From assembly GCF_030812915.1 (NCBI RefSeq), contig NZ_JAUSTQ010000003.1, positions 62,001 to 126,000 on the forward strand: DNA of 64,000 nt, read 5' to 3'. The first letter of the stretch is position 1, and each line of letters opens with the position of its first letter. The notes beneath the pieces were generated by a model that worked only from the letters and a program-made list of their open reading frames with translations, had not been told where the DNA came from and made no database searches. This document shows positions 38,703 to 48,211 of the stretch, piece by piece. The position numbers and the translations under genes were made by a program. The stretch is from Alkalibacillus salilacus. GTDB taxonomy: Bacteria; Bacillota; Bacilli; Bacillales; Alkalibacillaceae.

Positions 38703-38731
38703 TTCACATTTTATGAAATTAGTTGTATAAT
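38703..38731 (+). promoter_or_regulatory. repressor promoter with operator O4
   Basis: TTCACA-N17-TATAAT on the plus strand, also with TG before the -10 (TTGTATAAT). O4, TTCACATTTTATGAA (38703-38717), overlaps the -35, so the repressor can control its own synthesis. Confidence 0.7.
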
Positions 38732-38763
38732 TCAGTTAAAATAAATTCATGGAGGAAGTATTA

Positions 38764-39390
38764 ATGAGTAATGTATTCAGCAAAAATCTTAGGTACCTTA
38801 GAAACAAGAAAGATATGGATCAAGATGAACTAGCAAAACTTTTAGGAAGAAAAAGCTCTTCTTCTATTAGCGAATGGGAAAAAGGAACTTATACACCAAA
38901 GTCAGGAGTTTTATCTGATATAGCAAAAATTTTCAATGTTAATTTAGAAGATCTAATGAATGAAGATTTAACAAAAGAGACATCAAATATTAAAAATATA
39001 ACTAAAATAACGCCAATTCCTATTCTGGGTAAAGTATCTTGTGGAGATCCAATAGATGCTGAGGAAAATATAAAAGGTTATACTTATGAACTTCCAGATA
39101 CGTTGCCTGTAGGTGAGTTTATATGTTTAGAAACAGTTGGAGATTCAATGCACCCAACGATACCAGAAGGGTCTAATGTAATTATTAGAAAGCAACCTGA
39201 TGTAGAAAGTGGTGAAATTGCAGCGGTTTTATTAAATGGCGATTTGGAGGCAACTCTAAAGCGGGTAAAGAAACAGAAAAATAATATAGTATTGATTCCA
39301 GATAATTCGGATCACGATCCAATCATTGTTAACGAAGAGTATCCAGCTAAAATTATCGGTAAAGCTGTTAAATTTACTCAAAATCTTTAG
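38764..39390 (+). CDS. lysogenic repressor, HTH plus S24 peptidase (CI/LexA-like)
   Basis: 208 residues from ATG 38764 (GGAGGAAG upstream). HTH_3 domain (about 5-65: NLRYLRNKKDMDQDELAKLLGRK). Peptidase domain with Ser128 (VGDSMHPT) and Lys166 (EATLKRV); the cleavage site is probably Cys93-Gly94 (KVSCGDP). RecA-stimulated self-cleavage would induce the prophage after DNA damage. Divergent from Cro with four operator sites. Confidence 0.93.
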   Translation: MSNVFSKNLRYLRNKKDMDQDELAKLLGRKSSSSISEWEKGTYTPKSGVLSDIAKIFNVNLEDLMNEDLTKETSNIKNITKITPIPILGKVSCGDPIDAEENIKGYTYELPDTLPVGEFICLETVGDSMHPTIPEGSNVIIRKQPDVESGEIAAVLLNGDLEATLKRVKKQKNNIVLIPDNSDHDPIIVNEEYPAKIIGKAVKFTQNL

Positions 39391-39402
39391 GAGGTGTGAT
39401 GA

Positions 39403-40554
39403 ATGGGTATATCACTAAATGAGTACAAAGAGGGCTTGTGGGAATTTAGATTAACCTATTATGACCCTATAACTGATCAACGAAAGGAGCGATCTAAAAG
39501 AGGATTTAAACGTAAGAAAGATGCGAGAATAGAAGCTCAACAATTAGAAGAGCAGTTATTGAATAATTTTGACACGGCTAATCATAACATGTTGCTTAAA
39601 GAATACATGCAACATTGGTTAGTCGAATACAAAAAGGATGTCGTTCGTAAAAATACTTATAAACTACATCAAACTAACATCAATAAACACATTATACCTT
39701 ATTTCCAAAATATAAAAATAAAGAACCTTAAACCAACTATGTATCAAAAATTCCTAAACCATTTATATAATGAAGGGTATGCAAAACGAACTGTAGAGAT
39801 TGTCCACGGTACACTACGTAATGGTTTAGAGAAGGCGAAGCAACTAAATATTATTGATCGAAATCCTGCTGAAGGAGCTACGATAAAGGGTAAGAGTAAG
39901 AAACAAACCATCAAATTTATTGATTCATCAGATATATCAAATTTCCTAAAAGAAGCTCGTCAGTACGGCTATATTTATTGGATGTTCTATTACTTCTTGA
40001 TTGAAACAGGTATGCGCAAAGGTGAAGCTGCAGCTATTCAATGGTCCGATATTAATTTCAAAGAGAAGACAGTTCGAATCAACAAATCCTTAGACTTTCA
40101 AGCGTCCACTAATGATGAGCTGTTTGGCGATACCAAAACATATCGGTCAACCAGGACTATCACATTAAGAGATCCCTTAATCGATAAATTAAAGTTCCAT
40201 CTGAAATGGCAAAATGAAAATAAAAAGACGTTTGGTGACTTGTATCATCACGATCTCAATTTAGTCTTATGTCGTGATGATGGTAACTACATGCCTAAAA
40301 GCTCACTATTTAATTCATTTGAACGCATATTAAAAAGAGCTGGACTACCTAAGTTACCTATTCACTCTTTGCGTCATACCCATGTTGTTATTTTAATGGA
40401 ATCTGGCTGGAGTGACTACAAACAAATTCAAGAACGATTAGGACATGGTAGTTACCAAATCACAGCAGATGTTTATGCTCATATTTCTGACCGAATAAAT
40501 CAGGAAGGTATGCAGAAATATGATGATTATATGAAAAAAATCCTAAACGAATGA
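39403..40554 (+). CDS. int: tyrosine integrase
   Basis: 383 residues, AGGAGGTGTG before the ATG. AP2-like arm-binding domain (about 1-50), core-binding SAM-like domain (60-160) and catalytic domain with Arg205 (ETGMRKGE), His321 and Arg324 (HSLRHTH), His348 (LGHGS) and nucleophile Tyr358 (DVYAHI). It integrates at the glnA 3' end; attR lies 107 nt downstream. Confidence 0.95.
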   Translation: MGISLNEYKEGLWEFRLTYYDPITDQRKERSKRGFKRKKDARIEAQQLEEQLLNNFDTANHNMLLKEYMQHWLVEYKKDVVRKNTYKLHQTNINKHIIPYFQNIKIKNLKPTMYQKFLNHLYNEGYAKRTVEIVHGTLRNGLEKAKQLNIIDRNPAEGATIKGKSKKQTIKFIDSSDISNFLKEARQYGYIYWMFYYFLIETGMRKGEAAAIQWSDINFKEKTVRINKSLDFQASTNDELFGDTKTYRSTRTITLRDPLIDKLKFHLKWQNENKKTFGDLYHHDLNLVLCRDDGNYMPKSSLFNSFERILKRAGLPKLPIHSLRHTHVVILMESGWSDYKQIQERLGHGSYQITADVYAHISDRINQEGMQKYDDYMKKILNE

Positions 40555-40556
40555 TT

Positions 40557-40619
40557 TTTGTGGGAAATCTGTGGGAATACTCCTCAATCCACCACCCCCT
40601 CAAAAACTTCCCACAAAAC
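40557..40619 (+). repeat. attR arm-type integrase sites
   Basis: Two direct copies of nnTGTGGGAAn (from 40557 and 40568) and one inverted copy (TTCCCACAAAA, 40609-40619). The first pair is identical over 23 bp to the start of the attL arm array at 2079. Confidence 0.65.
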
Positions 40620-40651
40620 AAAAATCCCCTTAACCATTTTCATGGCAAGGG
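40618..40651 (-). terminator. phage-borne replacement terminator for glnA
   Basis: Minus strand: CCCTTGCCAT-gaaa-ATGGTTAAGGGG then ATTTTTGTTTT. The stem bases are nearly those of the displaced host terminator at 1880-1916. It lies 11 bases after the glnA stop. Confidence 0.8.
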
Positions 40652-40661
40652 AATTCGAAAA

Positions 40662-40716
40662 TTAGTAAGTGCTTAAATATTGTTCTCTCTCCCATGGGTG
40701 AACTTGTGTGCGGAAC
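40662..40716. repeat. attR: attR: 55-bp core at the glnA 3' end
   Basis: Identical to 1925-1979. It contains the codons for [17 protein letters not shown] and the stop of glnA, so integration leaves the protein unchanged. Confidence 0.95.
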
Positions 40717-41996
40717 ATATCCCATTCGATTTCTTTTGCTTCTAAGAAGTGCTCAGTTAAGTGCTCACCAAGAGCTTCTTTAATCACATTGTCTGATTTT
40801 AAGTATTGTAAAGCATCATATAGCGTTGCTGGTAGATCTTGGACACCATTTGCTTCGCGTTCTGCCTTATCCATTACATAAATGTTACGGTCAACTGGAT
40901 CTGGAGCTGTAAGTTTGTTTTCAACACCATCTAAACCTGCCGCTAACATAACAGACATAGCCATGTATGGATTAGCTGCTGGGTCAACACTACGTACTTC
41001 AATACGGGTGCTTAAACCACGAGATGAAGGAACACGAACTAATGGGCTACGGTTTTGACCAGACCAAGCAACATAGCAAGGCGCTTCGTAACCTGGAACC
41101 AAACGCTTATATGAGTTAACAGTTGGGTTTGTCACAGCTGTAAAGTTAACCGCGTGTTTGATGATACCTGCTGTAAACTGGTGTGCAACTTCACTTAACT
41201 GTTCATCCGCATTTTCATCATAAAAGGCGTTTTCTTTGCCTGCAAATAGTGACATGTTTGCGTGCATGCCTGAACCGTTTACGCCGAATAACGGCTTAGG
41301 CATAAATGTTGCATGTAGGCCGTGTTTACGTGCGATCGTTTTAACTACAAGCTTGAATGTTTGGATATCGTCACAATGTTTAATAGCATCAGAATACTTG
41401 AAGTCAATTTCGTGTTGTCCTGGTGCTACTTCGTGGTGAGAAGCTTCAATTTCAAAGCCCATTTCTTCTAATTCTAATACGATATCGCGACGGCAGTTTT
41501 CACCTAAATCTGTCGGAGCTAAGTCAAAATAACCACCTTTATCGTTAAGTTCCATTGTCGGCTCACCACGTTCATCTAATTTGAATAAGAAGAACTCTGG
41601 CTCTGTACCAATATTAAAGGCTGTATAACCGAGTTTTTCCATGCGCTCTAAATTACGCTTTAAGTTATAACGTGGGCAACCTTCAAATGGTGTGCCATCT
41701 GGATTATAAATATCACAAATGAAACGTGCTACTTTACCTTTTTCTGATGTCCATGGAAAGACAACGAACGAATCTAAATCTGGATGTAGTAACATATCTG
41801 ATTCTTCAATACGTACAAATCCTTCAATCGAAGAACCGTCGAACATCATTTGATTATCAAGTGCTTTATCTAGCTGACTGAGTGGAATTTCAACGTTCTT
41901 GATTGTGCCTAATAAATCCGTGAATTGTAAACGAATAAATCGAACGTTTTCCTCCTCTATGCGTTTGTAAATCTCTTCTTTTGTAAATTTAGCCAT
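40662..41996 (-). CDS. glnA: glutamine synthetase type I
   Basis: 444 residues, full length for GSI-alpha. Motifs: [55 protein letters not shown] and [17 protein letters not shown]. Makes glutamine from glutamate, ammonia and ATP. Second gene of the glnR-glnA operon (27-nt gap with AGGAGG). The last 17 codons are supplied by attR; protein sequence at the end looks normal, so the enzyme should be active in the lysogen. Confidence 0.97.
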   Translation of the reverse strand: MAKFTKEEIYKRIEEENVRFIRLQFTDLLGTIKNVEIPLSQLDKALDNQMMFDGSSIEGFVRIEESDMLLHPDLDSFVVFPWTSEKGKVARFICDIYNPDGTPFEGCPRYNLKRNLERMEKLGYTAFNIGTEPEFFLFKLDERGEPTMELNDKGGYFDLAPTDLGENCRRDIVLELEEMGFEIEASHHEVAPGQHEIDFKYSDAIKHCDDIQTFKLVVKTIARKHGLHATFMPKPLFGVNGSGMHANMSLFAGKENAFYDENADEQLSEVAHQFTAGIIKHAVNFTAVTNPTVNSYKRLVPGYEAPCYVAWSGQNRSPLVRVPSSRGLSTRIEVRSVDPAANPYMAMSVMLAAGLDGVENKLTAPDPVDRNIYVMDKAEREANGVQDLPATLYDALQYLKSDNVIKEALGEHLTEHFLEAKEIEWDMFRTQVHPWEREQYLSTY

Positions 41997-42023
41997 AATA
42001 AACGCCTCCTCAAATTTATTAAG

Positions 42024-42428
42024 TTAATGGTAGAACCGCGAAAGTTCTCCCTTAACAAGTGATGATTGATTCATATAACCTGACTCCATCAACTCACGAC
42101 GTAACATTTTGTGTAAGTCTTTTTCTGACATTTTCTCAGTCTCTTCTGGAACCGGTTCCTTCTGGTTATTTTGCTCTTGTTGTTCTGTTTTAACTTTCAA
42201 GACTTGTTTGATGCCGGCAAGATTGACACCTTGGTCAATTAATTCTTTAATTTCGAGTAAACGATCGACATCATAAAAGGAAAATAGTCGTCTATTTCCT
42301 TTTGACCGAACAGGCATGACCAGTCCCTTATCTTCGTAATATCGAACTTGACGAGCGCTAAGCTCAGTTAAATCTGTTACAACGCTGATAGGGAATAACG
42401 GTAAAGCCTTACGATCTTGATTAGCCAT
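42024..42428 (-). CDS. glnR: nitrogen regulator GlnR (MerR family)
   Basis: 134 residues from ATG 42428 (GGAGGTG upstream). MerR helix-turn-helix (LSARQVRYYEDKGLVMPVRSKGNRRLFSFYDVDRL) and a C-terminal regulatory tail (MLRRELMESGYMNQSSLVKGELSRF) that senses feedback-inhibited glutamine synthetase. Represses its own operon through the box at 42487-42503. Confidence 0.96.
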   Translation of the reverse strand: MANQDRKALPLFPISVVTDLTELSARQVRYYEDKGLVMPVRSKGNRRLFSFYDVDRLLEIKELIDQGVNLAGIKQVLKVKTEQQEQNNQKEPVPEETEKMSEKDLHKMLRRELMESGYMNQSSLVKGELSRFYH

Positions 42429-42453
42429 CACCAACACCTCCAATATATATAAT

Positions 42454-42503
42454 ATTATATGCAAAGTTATAAGATGTGTCAACACATGTTAAGAAAGTTA
42501 ACA
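42454..42503 (-). promoter_or_regulatory. glnRA promoter with GlnR/TnrA box
   Basis: TTGACA-N17-TATAAT (42454-42482), perfect sigma-A hexamers. Directly upstream TGTTA-N7-TAACA (42487-42503) is a perfect GlnR/TnrA operator. Confidence 0.92.
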
Positions 42504-42505
42504 TA

Positions 42506-42533
42506 AAAAAGAAGAAGTACGAAAATCGTACCT
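42506..42533 (-). terminator. ynbB terminator
   Basis: GAGGTACGA-tttt-CGTACTTC followed by TTCTTTTTT on the minus strand, right after the ynbB stop. Confidence 0.85.
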
Positions 42534-42534
42534 C

Positions 42535-43770
42535 TTATAAATAGTTAAGTTGTTTTAAAGCTGAAATAATAGCTAGTTTAACATGTTCATATGTTAAACC
42601 ACCTTGAACATACAACGTATAAGGGTCACGGATTGGTCCATCAGCTGTTAACTCCAAGCTAGCTCCTTGAATAAACGTCCCTGCTGCCATAATGACTTCA
42701 TGATCATATCCAGGCATAGCACTTGGTTGTGGTGTTACATAGGCATTAACTGGCGATTGCTGTTGAATAATTTGAGCAAATTCAACCATATCATCTTTAG
42801 ACTGAAACGTAATGGATTGAATTAAATCAGTACGTGGTTCATCTTGATTAGGATTTGTTGTGAACCCAAGTTTACATAATAATGTTGCGGTAAAGTAAGA
42901 ACCTTTTAGTGCTTCACCAACTGTATGCGGAGCTAAAAACAATCCTTGGAACATTTCTTGCAAACTATTTAATGATGCTCCTGTTTCTTTACCTAATCCA
43001 GGTGCTGTTAAACGATTCGCACATTTTTCAATTAAATATTGTCGTCCAGCTATGTATCCTCCAGTGCGCACAATGCCCGCTCCAGGATTTTTAATTAATG
43101 AGCCAGCTATTAGATCTGCACCTACTTCTGTTGGTTCTGCAGTTTCAACAAATTCTCCGTAGCAATTATCGACAAAAACAATGACATTCGGGTTAATTGA
43201 TTTTACAAATTCAATCATTTTTTTGATACCTTCAATCATAAACGAAGGCCTGTCTGCGTATCCTTTTGAGCGTTGAATCATAACCATTTTAGTCCGCTCA
43301 TTCAGAGATTGACTAATCGATTCAAAGTCTACTTCCCCATTTTTGGTCAGTTCCACTTCTTTATAATGAATCCCGAAATCCGTTAAAGAACCATCTGCTT
43401 CACCCGTTGCACCAATAACACCTTGTAATGTGTCATAAGGCGCTCCTGTAATACTTAATAATTCATCACCTGGGCGTAATACGCCGAATAACGTCGTCGA
43501 AATAGCGTGTGTACCCGATACGATTTGAGGACGTACTAAAGCATCTTCCGTCTGAAATACTGAGGCATAAAGCGCTTCAAGCTTCTCACGTCCCAAATCA
43601 TCATATCCATACCCTGTTGTTGGGTTAAAATGAATATCAGCAATGTGTTGCTCTTGAAAGGCTTGGAGCACTTTAGCCTGATTGTGCGTCACAGATTGTC
43701 CTATTTGTTTAAATTGATCTTCTAATTTCGTTTCAACTTCATGTATAGTTTGCCAATCTTGTTCGTTCAT
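42535..43770 (-). CDS. ynbB: PLP-dependent YnbB-like protein (methionine gamma-lyase-related)
   Basis: 411 residues. Fold type I PLP enzyme of the Alum_res group: FNPTTGYGYDDLGREKLEALYASVF, RPQIVSGTHAISTTLFGVLRPGDELL, VFVDNCYGEFVE and GSLIKNPGAG with the PLP lysine. Often annotated as aluminium-resistance protein; the substrate is unknown. Conserved place between hflX and glnR. Confidence 0.9.
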   Translation of the reverse strand: MNEQDWQTIHEVETKLEDQFKQIGQSVTHNQAKVLQAFQEQHIADIHFNPTTGYGYDDLGREKLEALYASVFQTEDALVRPQIVSGTHAISTTLFGVLRPGDELLSITGAPYDTLQGVIGATGEADGSLTDFGIHYKEVELTKNGEVDFESISQSLNERTKMVMIQRSKGYADRPSFMIEGIKKMIEFVKSINPNVIVFVDNCYGEFVETAEPTEVGADLIAGSLIKNPGAGIVRTGGYIAGRQYLIEKCANRLTAPGLGKETGASLNSLQEMFQGLFLAPHTVGEALKGSYFTATLLCKLGFTTNPNQDEPRTDLIQSITFQSKDDMVEFAQIIQQQSPVNAYVTPQPSAMPGYDHEVIMAAGTFIQGASLELTADGPIRDPYTLYVQGGLTYEHVKLAIISALKQLNYL

Positions 43771-43776
43771 ATTTCC

Positions 43777-45012
43777 TCACCTTTTTGTTAATATTGTATG
43801 GATTGGGGAACCTTCTGGAACATATCCTTCTAATTCAAATTGTTCTTGGCCTTCATTGAACTGTTCGTATTTGACAATTGTTTCTCGTTTTAATTGATTC
43901 AGCAGTTTCCCCTCACTACTTGAAAGAGAAACACGATAATGCTTCCAGTTATTAAGTAGTGCCTGTTCAATTGCTTGTTTTAAATAATCATAGTCAGATG
44001 ATTCTAGCGCAGACATTTTAACGCTTGGGGTCGAGTATGGGATAACCTCATCTGAGACTAAATCCACTTTGTTATAAACCGTTAACATCGGTATATCACC
44101 AGCACCCAATTCATCAAGGATATTAAAAACAGTCTTTTCTTGTTCAACTGATTCCTCATTGGAAGCATCAACGACATGCAAAATAAAATCTGCTTCTACA
44201 ACTTCTTCGAGCGTGGAACGAAATGCTGCAATTAATGTCGTAGGTAGATCTTGAATAAATCCAACAGTATCAGATATTAAGAGTTCAAAACCACTTGGCA
44301 GCGTGATTTGGCGTGTTAAAGGATCTAATGTTGCAAAAAGTTTATCTTCTTCCAATGAACCTGTTTCACTTAATCGGTTGAAAATGGTTGATTTACCTGC
44401 ATTCGTATAGCCGACAATCGCCATTTGGAAGGCTGAATTTTTCTTGCGGCGCTGACGATACTGATCTCGTTGTTTAGCTACTTGTTCTAACGCACGCTTA
44501 ATTTCTGTAATCCGTCTGCGAATATGACGCTGGTCTGTTTCTAGTTTCGTCTCACCAGGTCCTCTTGTCCCAATTCCACCACCAAGTCGAGAAAGAGAGG
44601 TACCTTGTCCATGTAATCGAGGTAATAAATATTGAAGTTGAGCTAATTCGACTTGTAATTTACCTTCTTTAGTTCGTGCTCGCATCGCAAATATATCTAA
44701 AATCAACTGGGTGCGATCTAGAATTTTAATTTCCCACTTGTCTTCTAAGTTTCTAGATTGTGATGGCGTTAACTCCTGATTGATAATAACGACATCAATC
44801 TCATATTGATCAATGTATTGCTTGATTTCTTCTACTTTCCCTGTCCCAATATATAAAGCTGAATGAACTTTATCCCGCTTTTGAATAAAGATTTCATTCA
44901 CATCGACATCGACTGTATAAGCTAAGGCTTCTAATTCTTCTACAGATGATTCAAATAAATGCTCAGGTGTATCAGGTGTGTGACATCCGACTATAATCGC
45001 TTGCTCTTTCAT
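43777..45012 (-). CDS. hflX: ribosome-associated GTPase HflX
   Basis: 411 residues. N-terminal HflX domain (VVIINQELTPSQSRNLEDKW), GGGIGTRGPGETKLE linker, then G motifs GYTNAGKST, DTVGFIQDLPTTL and NKVD. Binds the 50S subunit and rescues stalled ribosomes. Follows hfq by about 120 nt with a terminator between. Confidence 0.95.
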   Translation of the reverse strand: MKEQAIIVGCHTPDTPEHLFESSVEELEALAYTVDVDVNEIFIQKRDKVHSALYIGTGKVEEIKQYIDQYEIDVVIINQELTPSQSRNLEDKWEIKILDRTQLILDIFAMRARTKEGKLQVELAQLQYLLPRLHGQGTSLSRLGGGIGTRGPGETKLETDQRHIRRRITEIKRALEQVAKQRDQYRQRRKKNSAFQMAIVGYTNAGKSTIFNRLSETGSLEEDKLFATLDPLTRQITLPSGFELLISDTVGFIQDLPTTLIAAFRSTLEEVVEADFILHVVDASNEESVEQEKTVFNILDELGAGDIPMLTVYNKVDLVSDEVIPYSTPSVKMSALESSDYDYLKQAIEQALLNNWKHYRVSLSSSEGKLLNQLKRETIVKYEQFNEGQEQFELEGYVPEGSPIHTILTKR

Positions 45013-45076
45013 AAATGGACTCCTTTATCTTCGTATAAGTTTATTGTTAACGAAAACATGTTTTCCGTCAAACAAC

Positions 45077-45118
45077 ATGAAATAAGCCTACCACTCATTT
45101 TGTGATAGGCTTAATGAA
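45077..45118 (-). terminator. hfq terminator
   Basis: AAGCCTATCAC-aaaatga-GTGGTAGGCTT then ATTTCATG on the minus strand, 12 bases after the hfq stop. Confidence 0.75.
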
Positions 45119-45129
45119 TTACATTATTA

Positions 45130-45351
45130 TTATGAGTCCAAATCAATATTTTTAACCGGTGCAAACGTTGAAATGGCATGTTTGAAAATTAACTGTTGGC
45201 GCCCTTCTGTTTCAATTAAAACGGTGAAATTGTCGAATGATTGAATGATTCCTCTTAGTTGGAAACCATTCGTTAAGAATACCGTTAACTGAACCTTCTC
45301 TTTACGTAATTTGTTTAAGAATGCATCTTGAATGTTCGCTGAATTCGCCAT
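45130..45351 (-). CDS. hfq: RNA chaperone Hfq
   Basis: 73 residues. Sm1 ([34 protein letters not shown]) and Sm2 ([15 protein letters not shown]) motifs. Forms hexameric rings binding small RNAs. Lies between miaA and hflX as in other Bacillaceae. Confidence 0.96.
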   Translation of the reverse strand: MANSANIQDAFLNKLRKEKVQLTVFLTNGFQLRGIIQSFDNFTVLIETEGRQQLIFKHAISTFAPVKNIDLDS

Positions 45352-45375
45352 AATTCTTCCTCCTCTATCTATCTC

Positions 45376-46329
45376 TTAATTATTATTATTCTGCTTGTGC
45401 TTTAAAAATCCTGCTAAATCTGAAAAAATTGTCTCGAAAGTTTTTTCGTAACGATCAGGATCAATTGTGTACCAATGAACATCAGGAAGTTTGTTGCGAT
45501 AGTAAGTTAGTTGACGCTTCGCAAATCTTCTGGTGTTTTGCTTAATTTGACTAATAACGTCATCGTACATCACTTCGTTTCGGAAATATGGAAGCCATTC
45601 TTTGTAACCAATCCCTTGCATTGCTTGAATAGTTGATCCATACGCCTGGTATAACGCATATACTTCATCATATAGTCCTTCTTCAATCATGTCATCAACA
45701 CGACGATTAATTCGGTCATACAGTTGTTCCCGTGGCATATCTAATCCAATAATATACGGTTGGTAAGGAGATACATTAGATTGTACTTGTTCAAGTTGCG
45801 ACATCGTTTTCCCTGTTCGCTCATAAACTTCTAATGCACGAACGACTCTTCTAATATTATGAGGATGAATCCTGTTTGCTTGATCAGGATCAACCTGTTT
45901 CAATTTCTCGAAATAAGGTTCGATTCCATTCTGTTCGATTCCTTGCATCATTGAGTCTACATAACCTTCGTTACGGTCAACCTCTGAAAAATTAAAATCA
46001 TAAAGCGCAGAATGAATATAAAAACCTGTACCACCAACGACAACTGGCAATCGATCTCTCGCAGTAATTTCATCTACTAATGACTTCAAATCCGATTGAA
46101 AATGAGCAGCGGAATATTGACCATCTTCTGGTAAAAAATCGATCAAATGATGAGCAACACCATCCGCTTCTTCTTTCGTTACTTTAGCTGTCCCAATATT
46201 AAATCCCCGATAAAACTGCATGGAATCGCCATTAATAACTTCTCCATCAAATCGCTTACTAATTTCTATGCCTAATTTACTTTTACCAACAGCTGTTGGG
46301 CCGATAACGCTGACAACAATCGGTTTCAT
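45376..46329 (-). CDS. miaA: tRNA dimethylallyltransferase MiaA
   Basis: 317 residues from ATG 46329 (GAGGGGC upstream). P-loop GPTAVGKSKL, NGDSMQFYRGFNIGTAKVT, VVGGTGFYI and IGYKEWLPY. Adds the isopentenyl group to A37 of tRNAs; MiaB in this window then adds methylthio. Confidence 0.96.
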   Translation of the reverse strand: MKPIVVSVIGPTAVGKSKLGIEISKRFDGEVINGDSMQFYRGFNIGTAKVTKEEADGVAHHLIDFLPEDGQYSAAHFQSDLKSLVDEITARDRLPVVVGGTGFYIHSALYDFNFSEVDRNEGYVDSMMQGIEQNGIEPYFEKLKQVDPDQANRIHPHNIRRVVRALEVYERTGKTMSQLEQVQSNVSPYQPYIIGLDMPREQLYDRINRRVDDMIEEGLYDEVYALYQAYGSTIQAMQGIGYKEWLPYFRNEVMYDDVISQIKQNTRRFAKRQLTYYRNKLPDVHWYTIDPDRYEKTFETIFSDLAGFLKHKQNNNN

Positions 46330-46346
46330 ACTGCCCCTCATTTCTA

Positions 46347-48188
46347 CTACATAATTCGTTTGAACATCCGTTGAATTTCATAATCACTAAAGTGTACAAT
46401 GATTGGTCGACCATGTGGGCATGTATAAGGGTCTTGGCACGACCGTAATTCATCAATCAAATAGTTCATTTCTTGATGGCTCAAGTAATGGTTAGCTTTA
46501 ATCGAACGTTTACAAGACATTAAAATTGCTGCTTCTTCTCGAATTTTCTCAATGCTTATGCCTTTTTCTTGTGCTAAGTCATCGACCATATCACGAATGG
46601 TTAATTCTTCAGCTCCTACTGGGAACCAAGTAGGATAGGCTCTTACTAGATAACTCTGATCTCCGAATGGTTCCAAGTATAAGCCAATTGATTCCAACTG
46701 TGAACGATTTTCTTCTATCGTTATGGCTTCTTGTGCTGTGAAATCGAACGTCAACGGAACGGATAAAGTCTGTAATTCATGATCAGGTTTACCTAATTTC
46801 TTTTTGAAATACTCATATTTAATCCGTTCTTGAGCAGCATGTTGATCCATTAGATATAAGCCTTGTTCATTTTGAGCTAAAATATAAGTACCATGTAATT
46901 GCCCGATCGGACTTAAAAAGGGAATCCGTTCACTCTCTGTTTCAGTCGAATCATTTGGTAACATTTCTGGTTCTTCTTGTTTTGGCGACGGCCGTTCCTC
47001 AGTTGTTGAAACTGGGTGACTCACTTGTTGGTTTATTTTCGATTGAAATTTAGATAAAGATTCAGCAATGTGGTGATTGTTAGTTTGAGAATCTTGACCG
47101 ACCGTTTCTTGTTCCGATGTTTCATCCCTATTTGGTTGTGTGAAATCTAGTGCTGTTTGTTCTGATGGTTCTTGTTTTCGTTGTTTCCCTTCTGGTATCA
47201 GCTTTTGTTCATGTAAGACGTCATAGATTGTATCTTTAACTAATTCAAATAAAGCATTTTCTTTACTGAAACGAACTTCCGTTTTAGCTGGGTGAACGTT
47301 TACATCGACTAAATAAGGGTCCATTTCAATTTGTAAGACCACCACAGGATAGCGACCGATTGGTAAGAATGTATGGTAACCATCTAGTATAGCCTTATTG
47401 ATTTTAGGGTTTTTAATATAGCGACCATTAACGATTAACGAAATGTAATGGCGATTAGCACGGGTGATTTCAGGTTTTCCAATATAACCCGTTAAATGAT
47501 AGTCTAGAGAATGATTTTCCACTTTGAGCATATTTTTCGCGATATTTGAACCGTAGATTTGTTGAATAGTCTGTAATAATTGGCCATTCCCAGGTGTGAA
47601 AAATAGTTTTTTCCCATTATGCTCACATTCAAATCGAATATCTGGGTGCGATAACGCCATACGGTTAATGACATCTGTTAAATGTCCAAGTTCAGTGTGG
47701 ACGGTTTTTAAATATTTTAACCGTGCAGGCGTATTATAAAACAGATGTTCAACAATGATTTCAGTACCTTGTCGTTTCGTATGTTTTTGATGTTCTACAA
47801 CTTCTCCTCCATGAACCACAAGCTCTGTTCCTGTTTCTTCACCTGTAGACGTTCTTAATGTCAATTGACTAACGGCCGCGATACTAGCTAATGCTTCACC
47901 ACGAAATCCTAAAGTTTCAACACGAAACAAATCTTTTTCATGAGCGATTTTACTCGTAGCATGACGACCAAATGCTTTAGGTGCATCAGTTTGCGTCATA
48001 CCACGCCCATTATCGATCACTTTAATTGAGCGAAGACCAGCTTCTTCAAGCTCTATTTTGATCCACGTACTTCCTGCATCTATACTATTCTCTAATAATT
48101 CTTTAATGACCGAAGCGGGACGTTCAACGACTTCACCCGCTGCTATTTTATTAGAAAGGGTGCTCGGTAGTTCGATGATTGAGTTCAT
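46347..48188 (-). CDS. mutL: DNA mismatch repair protein MutL
   Basis: 613 residues. GHKL ATPase (ENSIDAGSTWIKIE, DNGRGM, GFRGEALASIAAVS), acidic linker (about 330-420), and a C-terminal endonuclease domain with DQHAAQERIKYE, SCKRSIKANHYLS and CPHGRPI. It nicks the strand after MutS finds a mismatch. 23 nt after mutS. Confidence 0.96.
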   Translation of the reverse strand: MNSIIELPSTLSNKIAAGEVVERPASVIKELLENSIDAGSTWIKIELEEAGLRSIKVIDNGRGMTQTDAPKAFGRHATSKIAHEKDLFRVETLGFRGEALASIAAVSQLTLRTSTGEETGTELVVHGGEVVEHQKHTKRQGTEIIVEHLFYNTPARLKYLKTVHTELGHLTDVINRMALSHPDIRFECEHNGKKLFFTPGNGQLLQTIQQIYGSNIAKNMLKVENHSLDYHLTGYIGKPEITRANRHYISLIVNGRYIKNPKINKAILDGYHTFLPIGRYPVVVLQIEMDPYLVDVNVHPAKTEVRFSKENALFELVKDTIYDVLHEQKLIPEGKQRKQEPSEQTALDFTQPNRDETSEQETVGQDSQTNNHHIAESLSKFQSKINQQVSHPVSTTEERPSPKQEEPEMLPNDSTETESERIPFLSPIGQLHGTYILAQNEQGLYLMDQHAAQERIKYEYFKKKLGKPDHELQTLSVPLTFDFTAQEAITIEENRSQLESIGLYLEPFGDQSYLVRAYPTWFPVGAEELTIRDMVDDLAQEKGISIEKIREEAAILMSCKRSIKANHYLSHQEMNYLIDELRSCQDPYTCPHGRPIIVHFSDYEIQRMFKRIM

Positions 48189-48211
48189 TTATACCGTCCC
48201 TCCTCTCGCTA

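Larger units (their letters stand above)
1925..40716. mobile_element. integrated siphovirus prophage, HK97-type, inserted in glnA
   Basis: Bounded by the 55-bp direct repeats. It contains integrase, repressor/Cro switch, replication genes, terminase, portal, protease, capsid, connector, tail, holin and endolysin modules in standard order. Late genes run leftward on the minus strand; integrase and repressor run rightward. HNH nuclease, small terminase and large terminase in a row suggest cos packaging. Most modules look intact. Visible damage is a one-base frameshift in the DnaD-type gene and a decayed tail gene. Whether it can be induced is unknown. Confidence 0.95.
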
